This document shows positions 1-10,110 of a DNA stretch of 24,457 nucleotides, one piece after another (positions within the stretch are counted from its first letter, which is position 1; each line of letters starts with the position of its first letter). The stretch lies in assembly GCA_039930945.1 (NCBI GenBank), contig JBDTSW010000021.1, positions 1-24,457 of the forward strand. The letters run 5' to 3'. The translations under genes were made by a program, and so were the position numbers. The notes below the pieces were generated by a model. The model saw only the letters and a list, made by a program, of their open reading frames with translations, did no database searches and was not told where the DNA came from. This DNA comes from JBDTSW01 sp039930945 (GTDB lineage Bacteria; Actinomycetota; Thermoleophilia; Solirubrobacterales; 70-9).

Positions 1-798
1 CCCGTCCGCGCCCTCGTCACGAGTCAGCCTGTTGGCGAAGTAGACCGGGATGATCGAGAGCAGGATCACCACCACGGCGACCGCGTTCACGATCGGCAGC
101 TGGTTCGGCCGCGAGAAGTTGGTCAGGATCCAGATCGGCAGCGTCTGATCACCGGCTCCGACGGTGAAGGTGGTGACGATGATCTCGTCGAAGGAGAGCG
201 CGAAGGCGAGCAGCGCCCCGGCGATCAGGGCGGAGCGCAGGTTGGGGAAGGTGACGAAGCGGAACGTCTGCCATGGGCTGGCGCCGAGATCGGCCGAAGC
301 CTCCTCGAACGAGCCCGAGAGTCGGCGCAGCCGGGCGATCACGTTGTTGTAGACGACGACGATGCAGAAGGTCGCGTGGGCGACGACGATCGTGAACAGG
401 CTCAGGCTCACTCCCAGCACCTGGGTGAAGGTGGAGTTGAGCGCGATGCCGGTGACGATCCCCGGCAGGGCGATCGGGAGGATCACCAGGAACGAGATCC
501 CCTCGCGCCCGAAGAAGCGGTAGCGGGCCACCGCGATCGAGGCGAGGGTGCCCAGGATCAGGGCCACGGTGGTCGCCAGGACCCCGGTCTTGATCGAGTA
601 GAGGAAGGCGTCGCGGGCGCCGGTGTTGGCAAAGGCGAGGTCGAACCACTCGAAGGTGAATCCCGGCGGCGGCCAGATGAAGGTGCGCGAGTCGCTGAAG
701 GCGTAGATCACGATCACGATCAGCGGCACGTAGATGAAGGCGAGCGTGAAGCCCGTGCCGAGGCGGAGCAGCAGAGTTGATCGTCGCGACAGCCGCAT
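1..798 (-). CDS. potC: Polyamine-type ABC transporter permease PotC (3' end cut by window)
   Basis: This is an inner-membrane permease subunit of a spermidine/putrescine-type ABC importer. The frame is open from an ATG at 798 to base 1 (266 codons, no stop), so only the last few residues should be missing. The start reads MRLSRRSTLLLRLGTG and is followed by hydrophobic segments. A cytoplasmic EAA loop (EEASADLGASPWQTF, about residues 165-179) is the docking site for the ATPase, and FDEIIVTTF just after it is typical of PotC. The start lies three bases after the potB stop, so translation is probably coupled. The gene is the last of potA-potD-potB-potC visible here. The family is clear; the substrate (putrescine, spermidine or a related compound) is not fixed by sequence. 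Confidence 0.93.
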   Translation of the reverse strand, partial: MRLSRRSTLLLRLGTGFTLAFIYVPLIVIVIYAFSDSRTFIWPPPGFTFEWFDLAFANTGARDAFLYSIKTGVLATTVALILGTLASIAVARYRFFGREGISFLVILPIALPGIVTGIALNSTFTQVLGVSLSLFTIVVAHATFCIVVVYNNVIARLRRLSGSFEEASADLGASPWQTFRFVTFPNLRSALIAGALLAFALSFDEIIVTTFTVGAGDQTLPIWILTNFSRPNQLPIVNAVAVVVILLSIIPVYFANRLTRDEGADG

Positions 799-801
799 CG
801 C

Positions 802-1698
802 CTAGAGGTGCTCGAACGCCCCGAGCCTGCGGGCGATCAGCAGGTAGACGATCATGACCACGACCGGGACCGCGGCGAACGCCGCGGCGAACGGCAGGTC
901 GGCGGTGAAGTTGGAAAAGACGACGGTGCCGATGAACTGCTCGCCCGAACCGATCAGGTTGACGGCGATGAAGTCGCCGAGGGTCAGCGAGAAGGTGAAG
1001 ATCGAGCCGGCGACGATGGCCGGGAAGGCGAGCGGCAGGATCACCCGGCGGAAGGTGTAGAAGGGCCTCGCTCCCATGTCCTCGGAAGCGCTCAGCAGCG
1101 TGTCCGGGATCCGCTCCAGCCCGGCGTAGATCGGGATGATCATGTACGGCAGCCAGATGTAGCTCATCACCAGCCAGACGGCGATCAGGCCATAGCCGGG
1201 CCCATCGAGGCCGAGCGGGCTCAGGGCCCAGTTCAGCACCCCGTCCTCGGAGAGGATGCCGCGCCAGGCGAAGACCTTGACCAGGTACGAGGACCACAGC
1301 GGCATCAGCACCGCGACAACCAACAGGCCCCGGGCGTGTGGTTTCGCCAGCTTCGCCATGTAGAAGGCGAGCGGGAACGCGAGCACGGCGCAGGTGACCG
1401 TGACCAGCGCCGCGATCCCGATCGTGCGCGCCGCCACCGCCCGGTAGACGGGCGTGTCGACGACGTCGCGGAAGTTTTCGAGCGTGAACGTCTGCTCGAT
1501 CTCCCCGGAGAGCTCGCCGAGGGTCCAGAAGCTGGTCAGCAGCAGGACCGCGAGCGAGCCCAGGTAGCCGATCACCAGCCAGCCGACGGGGCCGGCGAGC
1601 AGTGCCGAGACCTGCAGGCGGGGACGCCCGTGGAAGAGGCCGGCGAGCTTGCCGCCCGCCGGCCTCTCCGATGCAGGTGTTGCTACACCCGCTTCCAC
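802..1698 (-). CDS. potB: Polyamine-type ABC transporter permease PotB
   Basis: This 298-residue protein is the first permease of the importer and should pair with PotC in the membrane. About six hydrophobic segments are visible, beginning near residue 32 (VSALLAGPVGWLVIGYLGSL). The EAA loop is at EDMGARPFYTFRRVILPL, about residues 205-222. The start used is GTG at 1698. The first 25 residues are polar and not conserved-looking, so an internal start cannot be excluded. It is separated from potD by 79 bases that contain a strong stem-loop, and from potC by only three bases. Length and topology are normal for PotB/PotH-type permeases. Some family members take up other small cations or organic acids, so the substrate is inferred from the PotA and PotD partners. 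Confidence 0.92.
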   Translation of the reverse strand: MEAGVATPASERPAGGKLAGLFHGRPRLQVSALLAGPVGWLVIGYLGSLAVLLLTSFWTLGELSGEIEQTFTLENFRDVVDTPVYRAVAARTIGIAALVTVTCAVLAFPLAFYMAKLAKPHARGLLVVAVLMPLWSSYLVKVFAWRGILSEDGVLNWALSPLGLDGPGYGLIAVWLVMSYIWLPYMIIPIYAGLERIPDTLLSASEDMGARPFYTFRRVILPLAFPAIVAGSIFTFSLTLGDFIAVNLIGSGEQFIGTVVFSNFTADLPFAAAFAAVPVVVMIVYLLIARRLGAFEHL

Positions 1699-1723
1699 GG
1701 TCCTAGATCGTCCCTGGCCTGAC

Positions 1724-1760
1724 CCGTCCGCCCCGGACGCGGAGCGGAGGAGGCGGACGG
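1724..1760 (-). repeat. Intercistronic palindromic element, 9-bp stem and conserved 19-nt loop (copy A)
   Basis: Perfect arms CCGTCCGCC and GGCGGACGG enclose a 19-base loop that reads TCCTCCGCTCCGCGTCCGG on the minus (transcribed) strand. The loop is nearly identical to loops of three other hairpins at about 15086, 15276 and 15632, whose stems have different sequences. Its place between potD and potB suggests it could stabilise the potA-potD part of the mRNA or lower expression of the permeases. No T-run follows, so it is not a classical terminator. Confidence 0.75.
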
Positions 1761-1777
1761 AACGTCGGGTGCGTGGC

Positions 1778-2971
1778 TCAGCCCTTCACCTCGTTCCATC
1801 CCTGAACCCACTCGTCGTAGGTCTTGCAGGCATCGCCGCGATCGTCACCACAGTCGGAGACGGGGGTCTTCCAGAACTCGATCTGGTCGAAGAACTCCTC
1901 GTCCTCGGCGTGGTAGATCTCGCAATGCTCCTTGTCGGCGGTCAGCGCACACGACTTCTGGTTCGACGGCGCCTCCCCGAACCACTCGGCCACGGCGGCG
2001 TTCGCCTCCGGGCTGATGATGTGGTTCATCCACAGGTACGTGCAATTGGGGTTCTTGGCCTCGGAGCTGATCATCCAGGTGTCGGACCAGCCGGTCGCGC
2101 CCTCCTCGGGCAGGACCACTTCCTCCGGCTCGCCGTCGGCGTTGAGGAGGTTGGTGATCACCTGCCAGGTGGTGCCCACCGACGAGTCGCCGTTGGCGAA
2201 CGCCTGGATCTCCTTGGTGTAGTCCGACCAGTACTCGCCGATGTTCTCGTTCTGCGACTTCAGCAGGTCGAGCGCTGCCTGGAACTGCTCGTCGTCCAGC
2301 TCGTAGGGATCCTCGATCCCCAGGTCGGGCTGGTGCTCACGCAGGTACAGGGCGGCGTCCGCGATGTAGATCGGGTTGTCGTACGCGGTGACCTGTCCCG
2401 AGTACTCGCCGGACTTGTCGAAGACCACGTCCCATGACTTCGGGGCGGGCTTGACCTCGTTCGGGTCGTACATCAGCAGGTTCGAGCCGCGACCGTGCGG
2501 CACGCCGTACATCTGGCCGTCGACGCTGTTGAAGTCCCGGTCCTTGAGCGCGTCGAAGACGTCCTCGTAGTTCGGGATCAGGTCCGTGTTCACCGGGTCG
2601 ACGTCGCCGCCCTCGATCAGGCGCGTGGTCGCGTCGCCCGAGGCGGATACGCCGTCGTACTGACCGGTCCGCATCAGTTGGACCATCTCGTCGGAGGTGT
2701 TGCCGATCTTGACGTTGACCTTGCAGCCGGTGTCCTTCTCGAAGTCCGAGACCCAGTCCACGCTTGGGTCGGTGGACCCGTCCTCGACGTAGCCGGCCCA
2801 GGCGACCAGGTTGACCTCACCCTCACCCTGTCCGACCTCCGTCAGCTCGTCGCTCGACGCATCGTCGGAGTCGTCGCTGCCGCAGCCAGCCCCGAAGGCC
2901 AACATGAAGGCGACGAGGCCCCCGAGGATGAGCCATGCCCATCGCGTTGAGTGTTCCTTATCTGGATTCAC
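1778..2971 (-). CDS. potD: Polyamine-type periplasmic/lipoprotein substrate-binding protein PotD
   Basis: This is the extracytoplasmic solute receptor of the transporter, 397 residues. I start it at GTG 2971 because AGGAGAGGGAGA lies just upstream and the result is a compact lipoprotein signal: VNPDKEHSTRW, a hydrophobic core, then GAGC with an acidic linker (GSDDSDDASSDE). An in-frame ATG at 3016 would add 15 charged residues before the signal. The mature part begins GEVNLVAWAGYVEDG, and GQMYGVPHGRGSNLLMYDP (about residues 155-173) is characteristic of PotD/PotF-type proteins. The start overlaps the end of potA by 14 bases. The lipobox is imperfect at position -3 (Gly). The ligand is likely a polyamine or similar cation, inferred from family and operon. 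Confidence 0.92.
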   Translation of the reverse strand: MNPDKEHSTRWAWLILGGLVAFMLAFGAGCGSDDSDDASSDELTEVGQGEGEVNLVAWAGYVEDGSTDPSVDWVSDFEKDTGCKVNVKIGNTSDEMVQLMRTGQYDGVSASGDATTRLIEGGDVDPVNTDLIPNYEDVFDALKDRDFNSVDGQMYGVPHGRGSNLLMYDPNEVKPAPKSWDVVFDKSGEYSGQVTAYDNPIYIADAALYLREHQPDLGIEDPYELDDEQFQAALDLLKSQNENIGEYWSDYTKEIQAFANGDSSVGTTWQVITNLLNADGEPEEVVLPEEGATGWSDTWMISSEAKNPNCTYLWMNHIISPEANAAVAEWFGEAPSNQKSCALTADKEHCEIYHAEDEEFFDQIEFWKTPVSDCGDDRGDACKTYDEWVQGWNEVKG

Positions 2972-4058
2972 TTGATTCTCCCTCTCCTGTGTCTGTTTCC
3001 GAGGCGGCGACCGCATGCTCCGGCCGCCATCCCACGACTATCTCACGCCCCCTCTGCTCGAGTGCCTCCGCGGAGGAGGTCTCGAGGTTCTGGCGCACGA
3101 CCTGAAGCTCGCCGCCTCCATCGAGCGCCACGATGTAGCGGGTGATCATCCCCGCGTAGGCGACGTCCCGGATCCGCCCGCGCTCGGTGTGCATGCCCTC
3201 CGGGGCCGCGCCCTGCTCGAGCATCCGTACCTTCTCCGGACGTACGGTGAACTCGCGCCCGTCGCGCTCGAGCAGGTTGGAGACGCCGACGAACCCGGTG
3301 ACGAAGCGGTTGCCGGGCTGCTCGTAGATCTCCGCCGGGGTACCGATCTGCTCGACTTGGCCCCGGTTGAAGACGGCGACCCGGTCGGACATCGTCAGCG
3401 CCTCCTCCTGGTCGTGCGTGACGTAGATGAAGGTGATCCCGACCTCGCCCTGGATGCCCTTGAGCTCGACCTGCATCTGCTCGCGGAGCTTGAGGTCGAG
3501 GGCGCCCAGCGGCTCGTCGAGCAGCAGCACCTTGGGACGGTTGACGATCGCCCGGGCCAGCGCGACCCGCTGGCGCTGGCCACCGGAGAGCTCCGACGGC
3601 TTGCGGTCGCCGTATCCGGTCAGCCGCACCGTCTCCAGCGCCTCGCGGGCGCGCTGCTCGCGCTCGGCGCGCTCCACGCCTGCGACGCGCAGCCCGTACT
3701 CGACGTTGGCGCTGACGGTCATGTGAGGGAACAGGGCGTAATCCTGGAAGACCGTGTTGACCCGGCGGTCGTAGGGGGGGATGCCGGTGACATCGGTGCC
3801 CGCCAGCTCGACCGTGCCGGCGTCGGGCTCCTCGAAGCCGGCGATCATCCGCAGCGTCGTCGTCTTGCCAGACCCCGAAGGCCCGAGCATCGTGAAGAAC
3901 TCCCCGGCGCCGACCTCGAGGTCGACCGACTCGACGGCGACCACCTCGCCGTAGGCCTTGCGCACGCCGGTCAGGCGGACATCGGGCGCAGTCGCGCCAC
4001 CGGCCTTGCCGGCCGCTGCCCCCTCCCCGGGAGCGACGGATGCGCTCAGCTGCTCCAC
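2958..4058 (-). CDS. potA: Polyamine-type ABC transporter ATPase PotA
   Basis: This is the cytoplasmic ATPase that powers the importer, 366 residues. Walker A is GPSGSGKT (59-66), the signature is LSGGQRQR (157-164), Walker B is VLLLDEP (177-183) and the H-loop histidine is near 215 (VTHDQEEA). The C-terminal 90 residues form the TOBE/OB regulatory region (for example EFTVRPEKVRML), as in PotA/FbpC-type ATPases. The start is GTG at 4058. The first 25 residues are Ala/Gly-rich and not conserved-looking. The potA stop overlaps the potD start. It lies 41 bases after azlD on the same strand, so it could be read through from azlCD or have its own promoter (TTAGGT lies just before the start). Confidence 0.95.
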   Translation of the reverse strand: MEQLSASVAPGEGAAAGKAGGATAPDVRLTGVRKAYGEVVAVESVDLEVGAGEFFTMLGPSGSGKTTTLRMIAGFEEPDAGTVELAGTDVTGIPPYDRRVNTVFQDYALFPHMTVSANVEYGLRVAGVERAEREQRAREALETVRLTGYGDRKPSELSGGQRQRVALARAIVNRPKVLLLDEPLGALDLKLREQMQVELKGIQGEVGITFIYVTHDQEEALTMSDRVAVFNRGQVEQIGTPAEIYEQPGNRFVTGFVGVSNLLERDGREFTVRPEKVRMLEQGAAPEGMHTERGRIRDVAYAGMITRYIVALDGGGELQVVRQNLETSSAEALEQRGREIVVGWRPEHAVAASETDTGEGESSESR

Positions 4059-4099
4059 TGTGACCTAACCGGCGCCCGCAGGCGCGTCGGCACGTTACT

Positions 4100-4417
4100 T
4101 CACGACAGCAGTGCGCGCGCGACTGCCGTGACGATCGCGGCGATCGCCACCGCGGGAAGCGCCGAGCCGCCCCTGGCGAGCACGATCCCGGCGGCGCCGA
4201 CGCCAAGAGTTCGCTCGTCGACCTCAAGCCCGCCGCCGGCAGACACGCTGAACGTCTCGACGACGACCAACGCCGCCAGCAGCGCCGGCGCCAGCAGACC
4301 GACCACCTGGTGCACGGGTGCGGGGAGGTCGCGACCGCCCAGCAGGACGGGTCCTGACGCACGGATCGCCGCCGTGGCGACGGCAAGAACGCCGATCGTC
4401 ACCCAGACAGCGGTCAC
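4100..4417 (-). CDS. azlD: AzlD-family branched-chain amino acid transport protein
   Basis: This small membrane protein of 105 residues is the usual partner of AzlC in exporters of branched-chain amino acids and their analogues. Three to four hydrophobic stretches are visible (VWVTIGVLAVATAAI near the N-terminus, LLAPALLAALVVVETFS in the middle, LPAVAIAAIVTAVARALL at the C-terminus), the length is normal for the family, and GPVLLGGRDLPAPVHQVV is the typical loop before the second segment. The GTG start at 4417 overlaps the azlC stop by four bases, a classic translational coupling arrangement. Substrate specificity cannot be read from the sequence. Confidence 0.88.
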   Translation of the reverse strand: MTAVWVTIGVLAVATAAIRASGPVLLGGRDLPAPVHQVVGLLAPALLAALVVVETFSVSAGGGLEVDERTLGVGAAGIVLARGGSALPAVAIAAIVTAVARALLS

Positions 4418-5142
4418 GGCACCGGCCCGCTCTCGCTGGCGCCATCCGACGCTCCCTTCTCGCCGTGTGCGGAGCCACGCGCGGCCAGCAGCCCGATCAG
4501 GGCCGCAACCGAGGCGGCGATGATCGGCAGGCCCGCAGGGGTGAGGGGGATCAGCGCCAGGGCGATCGCGGCCCCGAGGCCGGCGGCCACCGCGGGCCGG
4601 CCAGGGCGCAGCTCGCCCTCAACCAGCAGCGCCAGGAAGAAGGCGGGAAAGAGCGCGTCCAGGCCGAGGGCCTCAGGATCGCCGATCAGGTCGCCGGCGA
4701 AGACGCCGATCGCGGTCCCGGCAACCCAGCAGGGATAGGAGGGGAGGGTCGCGCCGATCATGAACACCGGGTCGAAGCTGCCGCGACCGCGGCTCGCGGC
4801 CGCCCAGGAGAAGTCGATCATCGCCTGTCCGATCGCGGCCCGCTTGCGCGCGCCGCCGCGAAGCGACGGGGCCAGGGCGACGCCCATCGGCCCGTAGCGG
4901 GCGTTGAGCAGGACGCCGGCGAGGATTGCCGCTACCGCCCCGCCTCCGGCGGCGAGCACCGCGGTCGCCGCGAACTGGGCCGCACCCGCGAACAGCGCTG
5001 CGGACATCACGATCGGCGCCACCTGCCCCATCACCGGCTCTGCGAGCACGCCGAAGGAGATTCCCAACAGCACGGCGGCCGCCGCGAAGGGCAGCCCGGC
5101 GCGGACGCCCTCGCGAAAGGCCGGATCGCGGGTGATCAGCAT
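4414..5142 (-). CDS. azlC: AzlC-family branched-chain amino acid exporter, large subunit
   Basis: This is the large membrane subunit of an AzlCD-type exporter. I choose ATG 5142 (MLITRDPAFREGVRAGLPFA), which gives 242 residues and places the conserved FREGxRAGLPFAAAA segment right after the start. The open frame extends upstream to 5241, but those 33 residues look like read-through of non-coding sequence. Features typical of AzlC are GISFGVLAEPVMGQVAPIV, AGAAQFAATAVLAAGGG and LLNARYGPMGVALAP. The C-terminus carries a polar tail (SAHGEKGASDGASESG). Its stop overlaps the azlD start. Upstream, the nearest gene on the same strand ends at 5283, with inverted repeats in between. Confidence 0.88.
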   Translation of the reverse strand: MLITRDPAFREGVRAGLPFAAAAVLLGISFGVLAEPVMGQVAPIVMSAALFAGAAQFAATAVLAAGGGAVAAILAGVLLNARYGPMGVALAPSLRGGARKRAAIGQAMIDFSWAAASRGRGSFDPVFMIGATLPSYPCWVAGTAIGVFAGDLIGDPEALGLDALFPAFFLALLVEGELRPGRPAVAAGLGAAIALALIPLTPAGLPIIAASVAALIGLLAARGSAHGEKGASDGASESGPVP

Positions 5143-5218
5143 GCGGCCATTCTGCCCGTGGTCGGCGGGAGGCGCGGTCACGATTGCCGCGGGTCCGATC
5201 AGGGCCCTAACGCCAAGG

Positions 5219-5270
5219 GCCGCCGGGCTCACCGGCGGCATTCGCAGCTCTCTACTGGCCCGGTTGGGCC
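5219..5270 (-). terminator. Candidate factor-independent termination region (two GC hairpins)
   Basis: Downstream of the hydrolase stop at 5283 there are two short perfect inverted repeats: GGCCC/GGGCC at 5257-5270 with a 4-base loop, and GCCGCCGG/CCGGCGGC at 5219-5239 with a 5-base loop. No T-run follows either. Such U-less hairpins are often proposed as terminators in high-G+C actinobacteria, but the evidence is position and symmetry only. Confidence 0.3.
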
Positions 5271-5282
5271 GACGCGCTGGGC

Positions 5283-5849
5283 CTAGTAGTTGCCCTTGTG
5301 GCGAACCTTGTAGCCGGCCGTGGGACCCCCGGACTTGGCCCAGCCCGGGCCGTCGCCGGCGGTGTTGGACGTGTCCCAGCGCAGGCCGGCGATCTTCGCG
5401 TACATGTGGCTGCTCTTGGTGTACACGGTGATCCAGCGGCCCTTGCCCTTGCTACCCCAGTTGAAGTAACCGCTGGAGGGCATCGGGCTGCTGACGAACT
5501 TGCCGCCGTGCAGCGCGTAGGAGACGCCGCCGGAGCAGTCGTAGCAGTTGTCGTTGAAGCTCCGGTGGCCGCCGCCGTAGCAGTAGCCCTTGCCCTTGGC
5601 GATCTCGTTCGCCGCGCGAATCACCTTCGCCACCCGGGCGGGGGCAGAGCAGGGAACGGTGGCCTTGCCGTTCTGCAGCTGGGCGTCCGAGCGAGCGGTG
5701 CAGCCGGAGCTGTTGTTGCCACCGCCACCGCCGGGGCCGGTGCCGCCGGAGCCGGCCGATGCCGGCACCGCGGGAAGCATGAGCACGGCGCCGGCTACCG
5801 CCAGCGCGAGGGGCCGGGCGAGCCGGCGGGAGGGGGTTGGTGAGCGCAC
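5283..5849 (-). CDS. Secreted NlpC/P60-like cell-wall hydrolase under c-di-AMP riboswitch
   Basis: This 188-residue exported protein is probably a peptidoglycan-cleaving cysteine peptidase. A Sec signal peptide is clear: basic RRLARP, hydrophobic core, then PAVPASAGS with cleavage near residue 32, followed by a Gly-rich spacer. The catalytic domain starts near residue 70: YCYGGGHRSF resembles the P(Y)xWGG motif, DCSGGVSYAL gives the likely nucleophile Cys105, and SSHMYAKIAGLRWDTS gives the likely catalytic His148. Cys50, Cys67, Cys90 and Cys102 may form disulfides. The start is GTG at 5849, 11 bases after GAAGGAG. The ydaO-type riboswitch just upstream supports a cell-wall role, since this riboswitch class commonly controls lytic enzymes in actinobacteria. 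The exact bond cut is unknown. Confidence 0.85.
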   Translation of the reverse strand: MRSPTPSRRLARPLALAVAGAVLMLPAVPASAGSGGTGPGGGGGNNSSGCTARSDAQLQNGKATVPCSAPARVAKVIRAANEIAKGKGYCYGGGHRSFNDNCYDCSGGVSYALHGGKFVSSPMPSSGYFNWGSKGKGRWITVYTKSSHMYAKIAGLRWDTSNTAGDGPGWAKSGGPTAGYKVRHKGNY

Positions 5850-5869
5850 GTGTTTCAGTTCTCCTTCGT

Positions 5870-6013
5870 CTGCCTACGGGGTTAGCTGACGGGCTGGCGC
5901 TAAAGGAGTCGCGCTCTCACCGCAGTGCGGTGGGTTCGCCCCAGTGATTGGTTCCCCCGTTCCGCGGCGCAGAGGCCACGGACTCGGCTTTACCTGTTAC
6001 AGGATCGCGGCAG
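5870..6013 (-). promoter_or_regulatory. c-di-AMP riboswitch (ydaO-yuaA class)
   Basis: On the minus strand the 5' leader of the hydrolase gene matches the ydaO architecture segment by segment. CTGCC (6013-6009) followed by GCGATCC opens P1 and pairs with GGCAG (5874-5870). Next come AAGCCGAGTCCG, CGGGGGAACCAATC, GGGGCGAACCCACCG, a variable hairpin (CACCGCACTGCGGTGAG) and GACTCC. The 3' hallmark CCCGTCAGCTAACCCCGTAG leads into the P1 strand. The ribosome-binding site GAAGGAG (5867-5861) starts 3 bases after P1. The ligand c-di-AMP and the usual 'off on binding' behaviour are family knowledge; whether control here is by termination or translation is not evident, as no terminator fits between P1 and the start. 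Confidence 0.93.
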
Positions 6014-6088
6014 CCTACAGGATGGCTTAGGTATTTGCAAGCAAGTCTTAACGTTTGTGCCTGAGATGCCCGGCCGACGCCTGAACGC

Positions 6089-6376
6089 TCACTGCGCGGG
6101 GTGCTGCTCGGCCCACTCGATGATCCGCTTCGAATCGGCCACGACCTCGCCCGAGTCGGTGACCAGCACCGGCACCGTCTGCTGGCCGGAGAGCTCTTCG
6201 ACCTCGCGCCGCCCCGAGGTGATCCACTGCAGCGGCTTCGGGCCGATCCCGAGGCCGCGCACCTTGACGACCTCCGGGTCATACCCGGCCATCCGCAGGG
6301 CCTCGTCGGCGTTGTGGCAGGGATGGCCGCCGGGGCGCAGCGTCTGGAAGGTCCCCCAGCAGACATAGAGCTTCAT
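6089..6376 (-). CDS. Small GST N-terminal / thioredoxin-fold protein
   Basis: This 95-residue protein corresponds to the N-terminal thioredoxin-like domain of glutathione S-transferases without the helical C-terminal domain. The pattern is MKLYVCWGTF, then GGHPCHNADEALRMAG (first helix, with the cysteine at the usual redox or thiol position), then QQTVPVLVTDSGEVVADSKR, which contains the cis-proline loop TVPVL and the substrate-binding D-S pair, and a last helix IIEWAEQ. Actinobacteria usually lack glutathione, so binding of another thiol is possible; this is inference. It is divergent from the SDR gene with 31 bases between starts. It ends before the riboswitch leader. Confidence 0.8.
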   Translation of the reverse strand: MKLYVCWGTFQTLRPGGHPCHNADEALRMAGYDPEVVKVRGLGIGPKPLQWITSGRREVEELSGQQTVPVLVTDSGEVVADSKRIIEWAEQHPAQ

Positions 6377-6395
6377 CGCCGGTGAGGGTATCCGT

Positions 6396-6401
6396 TAGGT
6401 T
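6396..6401 (+). promoter_or_regulatory. Candidate -10 element of a leaderless promoter (SDR gene)
   Basis: TAGGTT lies six bases before the GTG start at 6408 and no Shine-Dalgarno is present. That spacing would place transcription initiation at or next to the start codon. No convincing -35 hexamer was found. Confidence 0.4.
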
Positions 6402-6407
6402 CCGGCC

Positions 6408-7205
6408 GTGAGGATCGGGGGCAAGACCGTGCTGCTCACCGGAGCCACAGGCGGCCTCGGCCGCGCGATCGCGGCGGCGCTGGCGGCGAAGGGCGCCCGC
6501 GTCGTCGCCGCCGGTCGCCGCGCCGACGATCTTGCCGAGCTCGTCTCCTCGCTGCCCGGCGACGGCCACCGGGTTGCGGTCGCCGACCTCTCCCTCGAGG
6601 GGGCGGCCGAGCGGCTCGTGCGCGAGGCGGGCGAGGTCGACGTGCTCGTCGCCAACGCGGCGCTGTCGGGTGGCGGCCGCCTCGAGCGCTTCTCCCAGGA
6701 GCAGCTGGGGAGCGCGCTGCGGGTCAACCTCGAGGCTCCGATCCGGATGGCGTGGGCGCTGCTTCCGGCGCTGCTCGAGCGCGGCGAGGGCCATCTCGTC
6801 TTCGTCTCCTCCCTGCAGGGCAAGGTCGCCCTCGCCCGCAGCTCCGTCTACTCGGCGACCAAGTTCGGCCTGCGCGGGTTCGCGCTCTCGCTGCGCGACG
6901 ACCTGCATGGAACCGGCGTCGGCTCGTCGGTCGTGCTGCCGGGGCTGATCCGTGATGCCGGCATGTTCGCCGACTCGGGCCAGCCGGCCCCGGCCGGGCT
7001 CGGGACGAGCTCGCCCGCGAAGGTCGGCGGGGGGGTGATCCGCGCAATCGAGCGCGACCGCGCGGAGGTGGTGGTCGCGCCGCTTCGCCAGAGCCTCGCT
7101 GCCGGGGTCGGGCACCGCCGCCCGCGCCTGGCCTCGGTGTTCACCCGGCGTAACTCGGGCAAGGTCGCCGACCGCGTCGTCAAGGGCCAGGCGGCGAAGC
7201 GCTGA
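6408..7205 (+). CDS. Short-chain dehydrogenase/reductase (SDR), substrate unknown
   Basis: This 265-residue classical SDR is probably an NADP(H)-dependent oxidoreductase. It has the TGATGGLG cofactor motif (residues 11-18), AAGRR after the second strand (basic residues favouring NADP), NAA at 83-85 in place of NNAG, Ser134/Ser135 in VFVSSLQG, and the catalytic pair Tyr148/Lys152 in YSATK. The C-terminal 60 residues are basic and resemble other DltE-like SDRs that are loosely membrane associated. The start is GTG at 6408; no ribosome-binding site is visible, which fits leaderless expression from TAGGTT just upstream. It is divergent from the small GST-N gene and stands alone before aconitase. 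No substrate can be assigned. Confidence 0.88.
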   Translation: MRIGGKTVLLTGATGGLGRAIAAALAAKGARVVAAGRRADDLAELVSSLPGDGHRVAVADLSLEGAAERLVREAGEVDVLVANAALSGGGRLERFSQEQLGSALRVNLEAPIRMAWALLPALLERGEGHLVFVSSLQGKVALARSSVYSATKFGLRGFALSLRDDLHGTGVGSSVVLPGLIRDAGMFADSGQPAPAGLGTSSPAKVGGGVIRAIERDRAEVVVAPLRQSLAAGVGHRRPRLASVFTRRNSGKVADRVVKGQAAKR

Positions 7206-7271
7206 GCGCATTGGCTCGCAGCCGGCGGCCGAGGACGGGCATACTCAGGGACCCGACCCAGAGGTGATCAG

Positions 7272-10064
<2,793 letters not shown>

Positions 10065-10075
10065 GAAATTGCCCA

Positions 10076-10105
10076 TTGACACGGCGGGTCGCGGTGCGTA
10101 AGAAT
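10076..10105 (+). promoter_or_regulatory. Near-consensus sigma-A promoter in the acnA downstream gap
   Basis: TTGACA at 10076-10081 is a perfect -35 hexamer. After 17 bases comes TAAGAAT (10099-10105), an acceptable -10 (best six-base match AAGAAT with an 18-base spacer). Initiation would fall near 10111. It is the most consensus-like promoter I see in the window, and the only downstream sequence on this strand before an opposing gene is a hairpin-rich 160-base segment. Confidence 0.7.
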
Positions 10106-10110
10106 GGGGG

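Noticed and set aside
2972..3016. ATG 3016 as the potD start
   Set aside because: It adds a charged stretch before the lipoprotein signal and extends the overlap with potA; GTG 2971 has a strong ribosome-binding site.
6014..6060. Promoter for the riboswitch leader
   Set aside because: One is expected here, and weak matches such as TTGCAA and TAGGCT exist, but using them would start transcription inside P1. No pair of hexamers was convincing.
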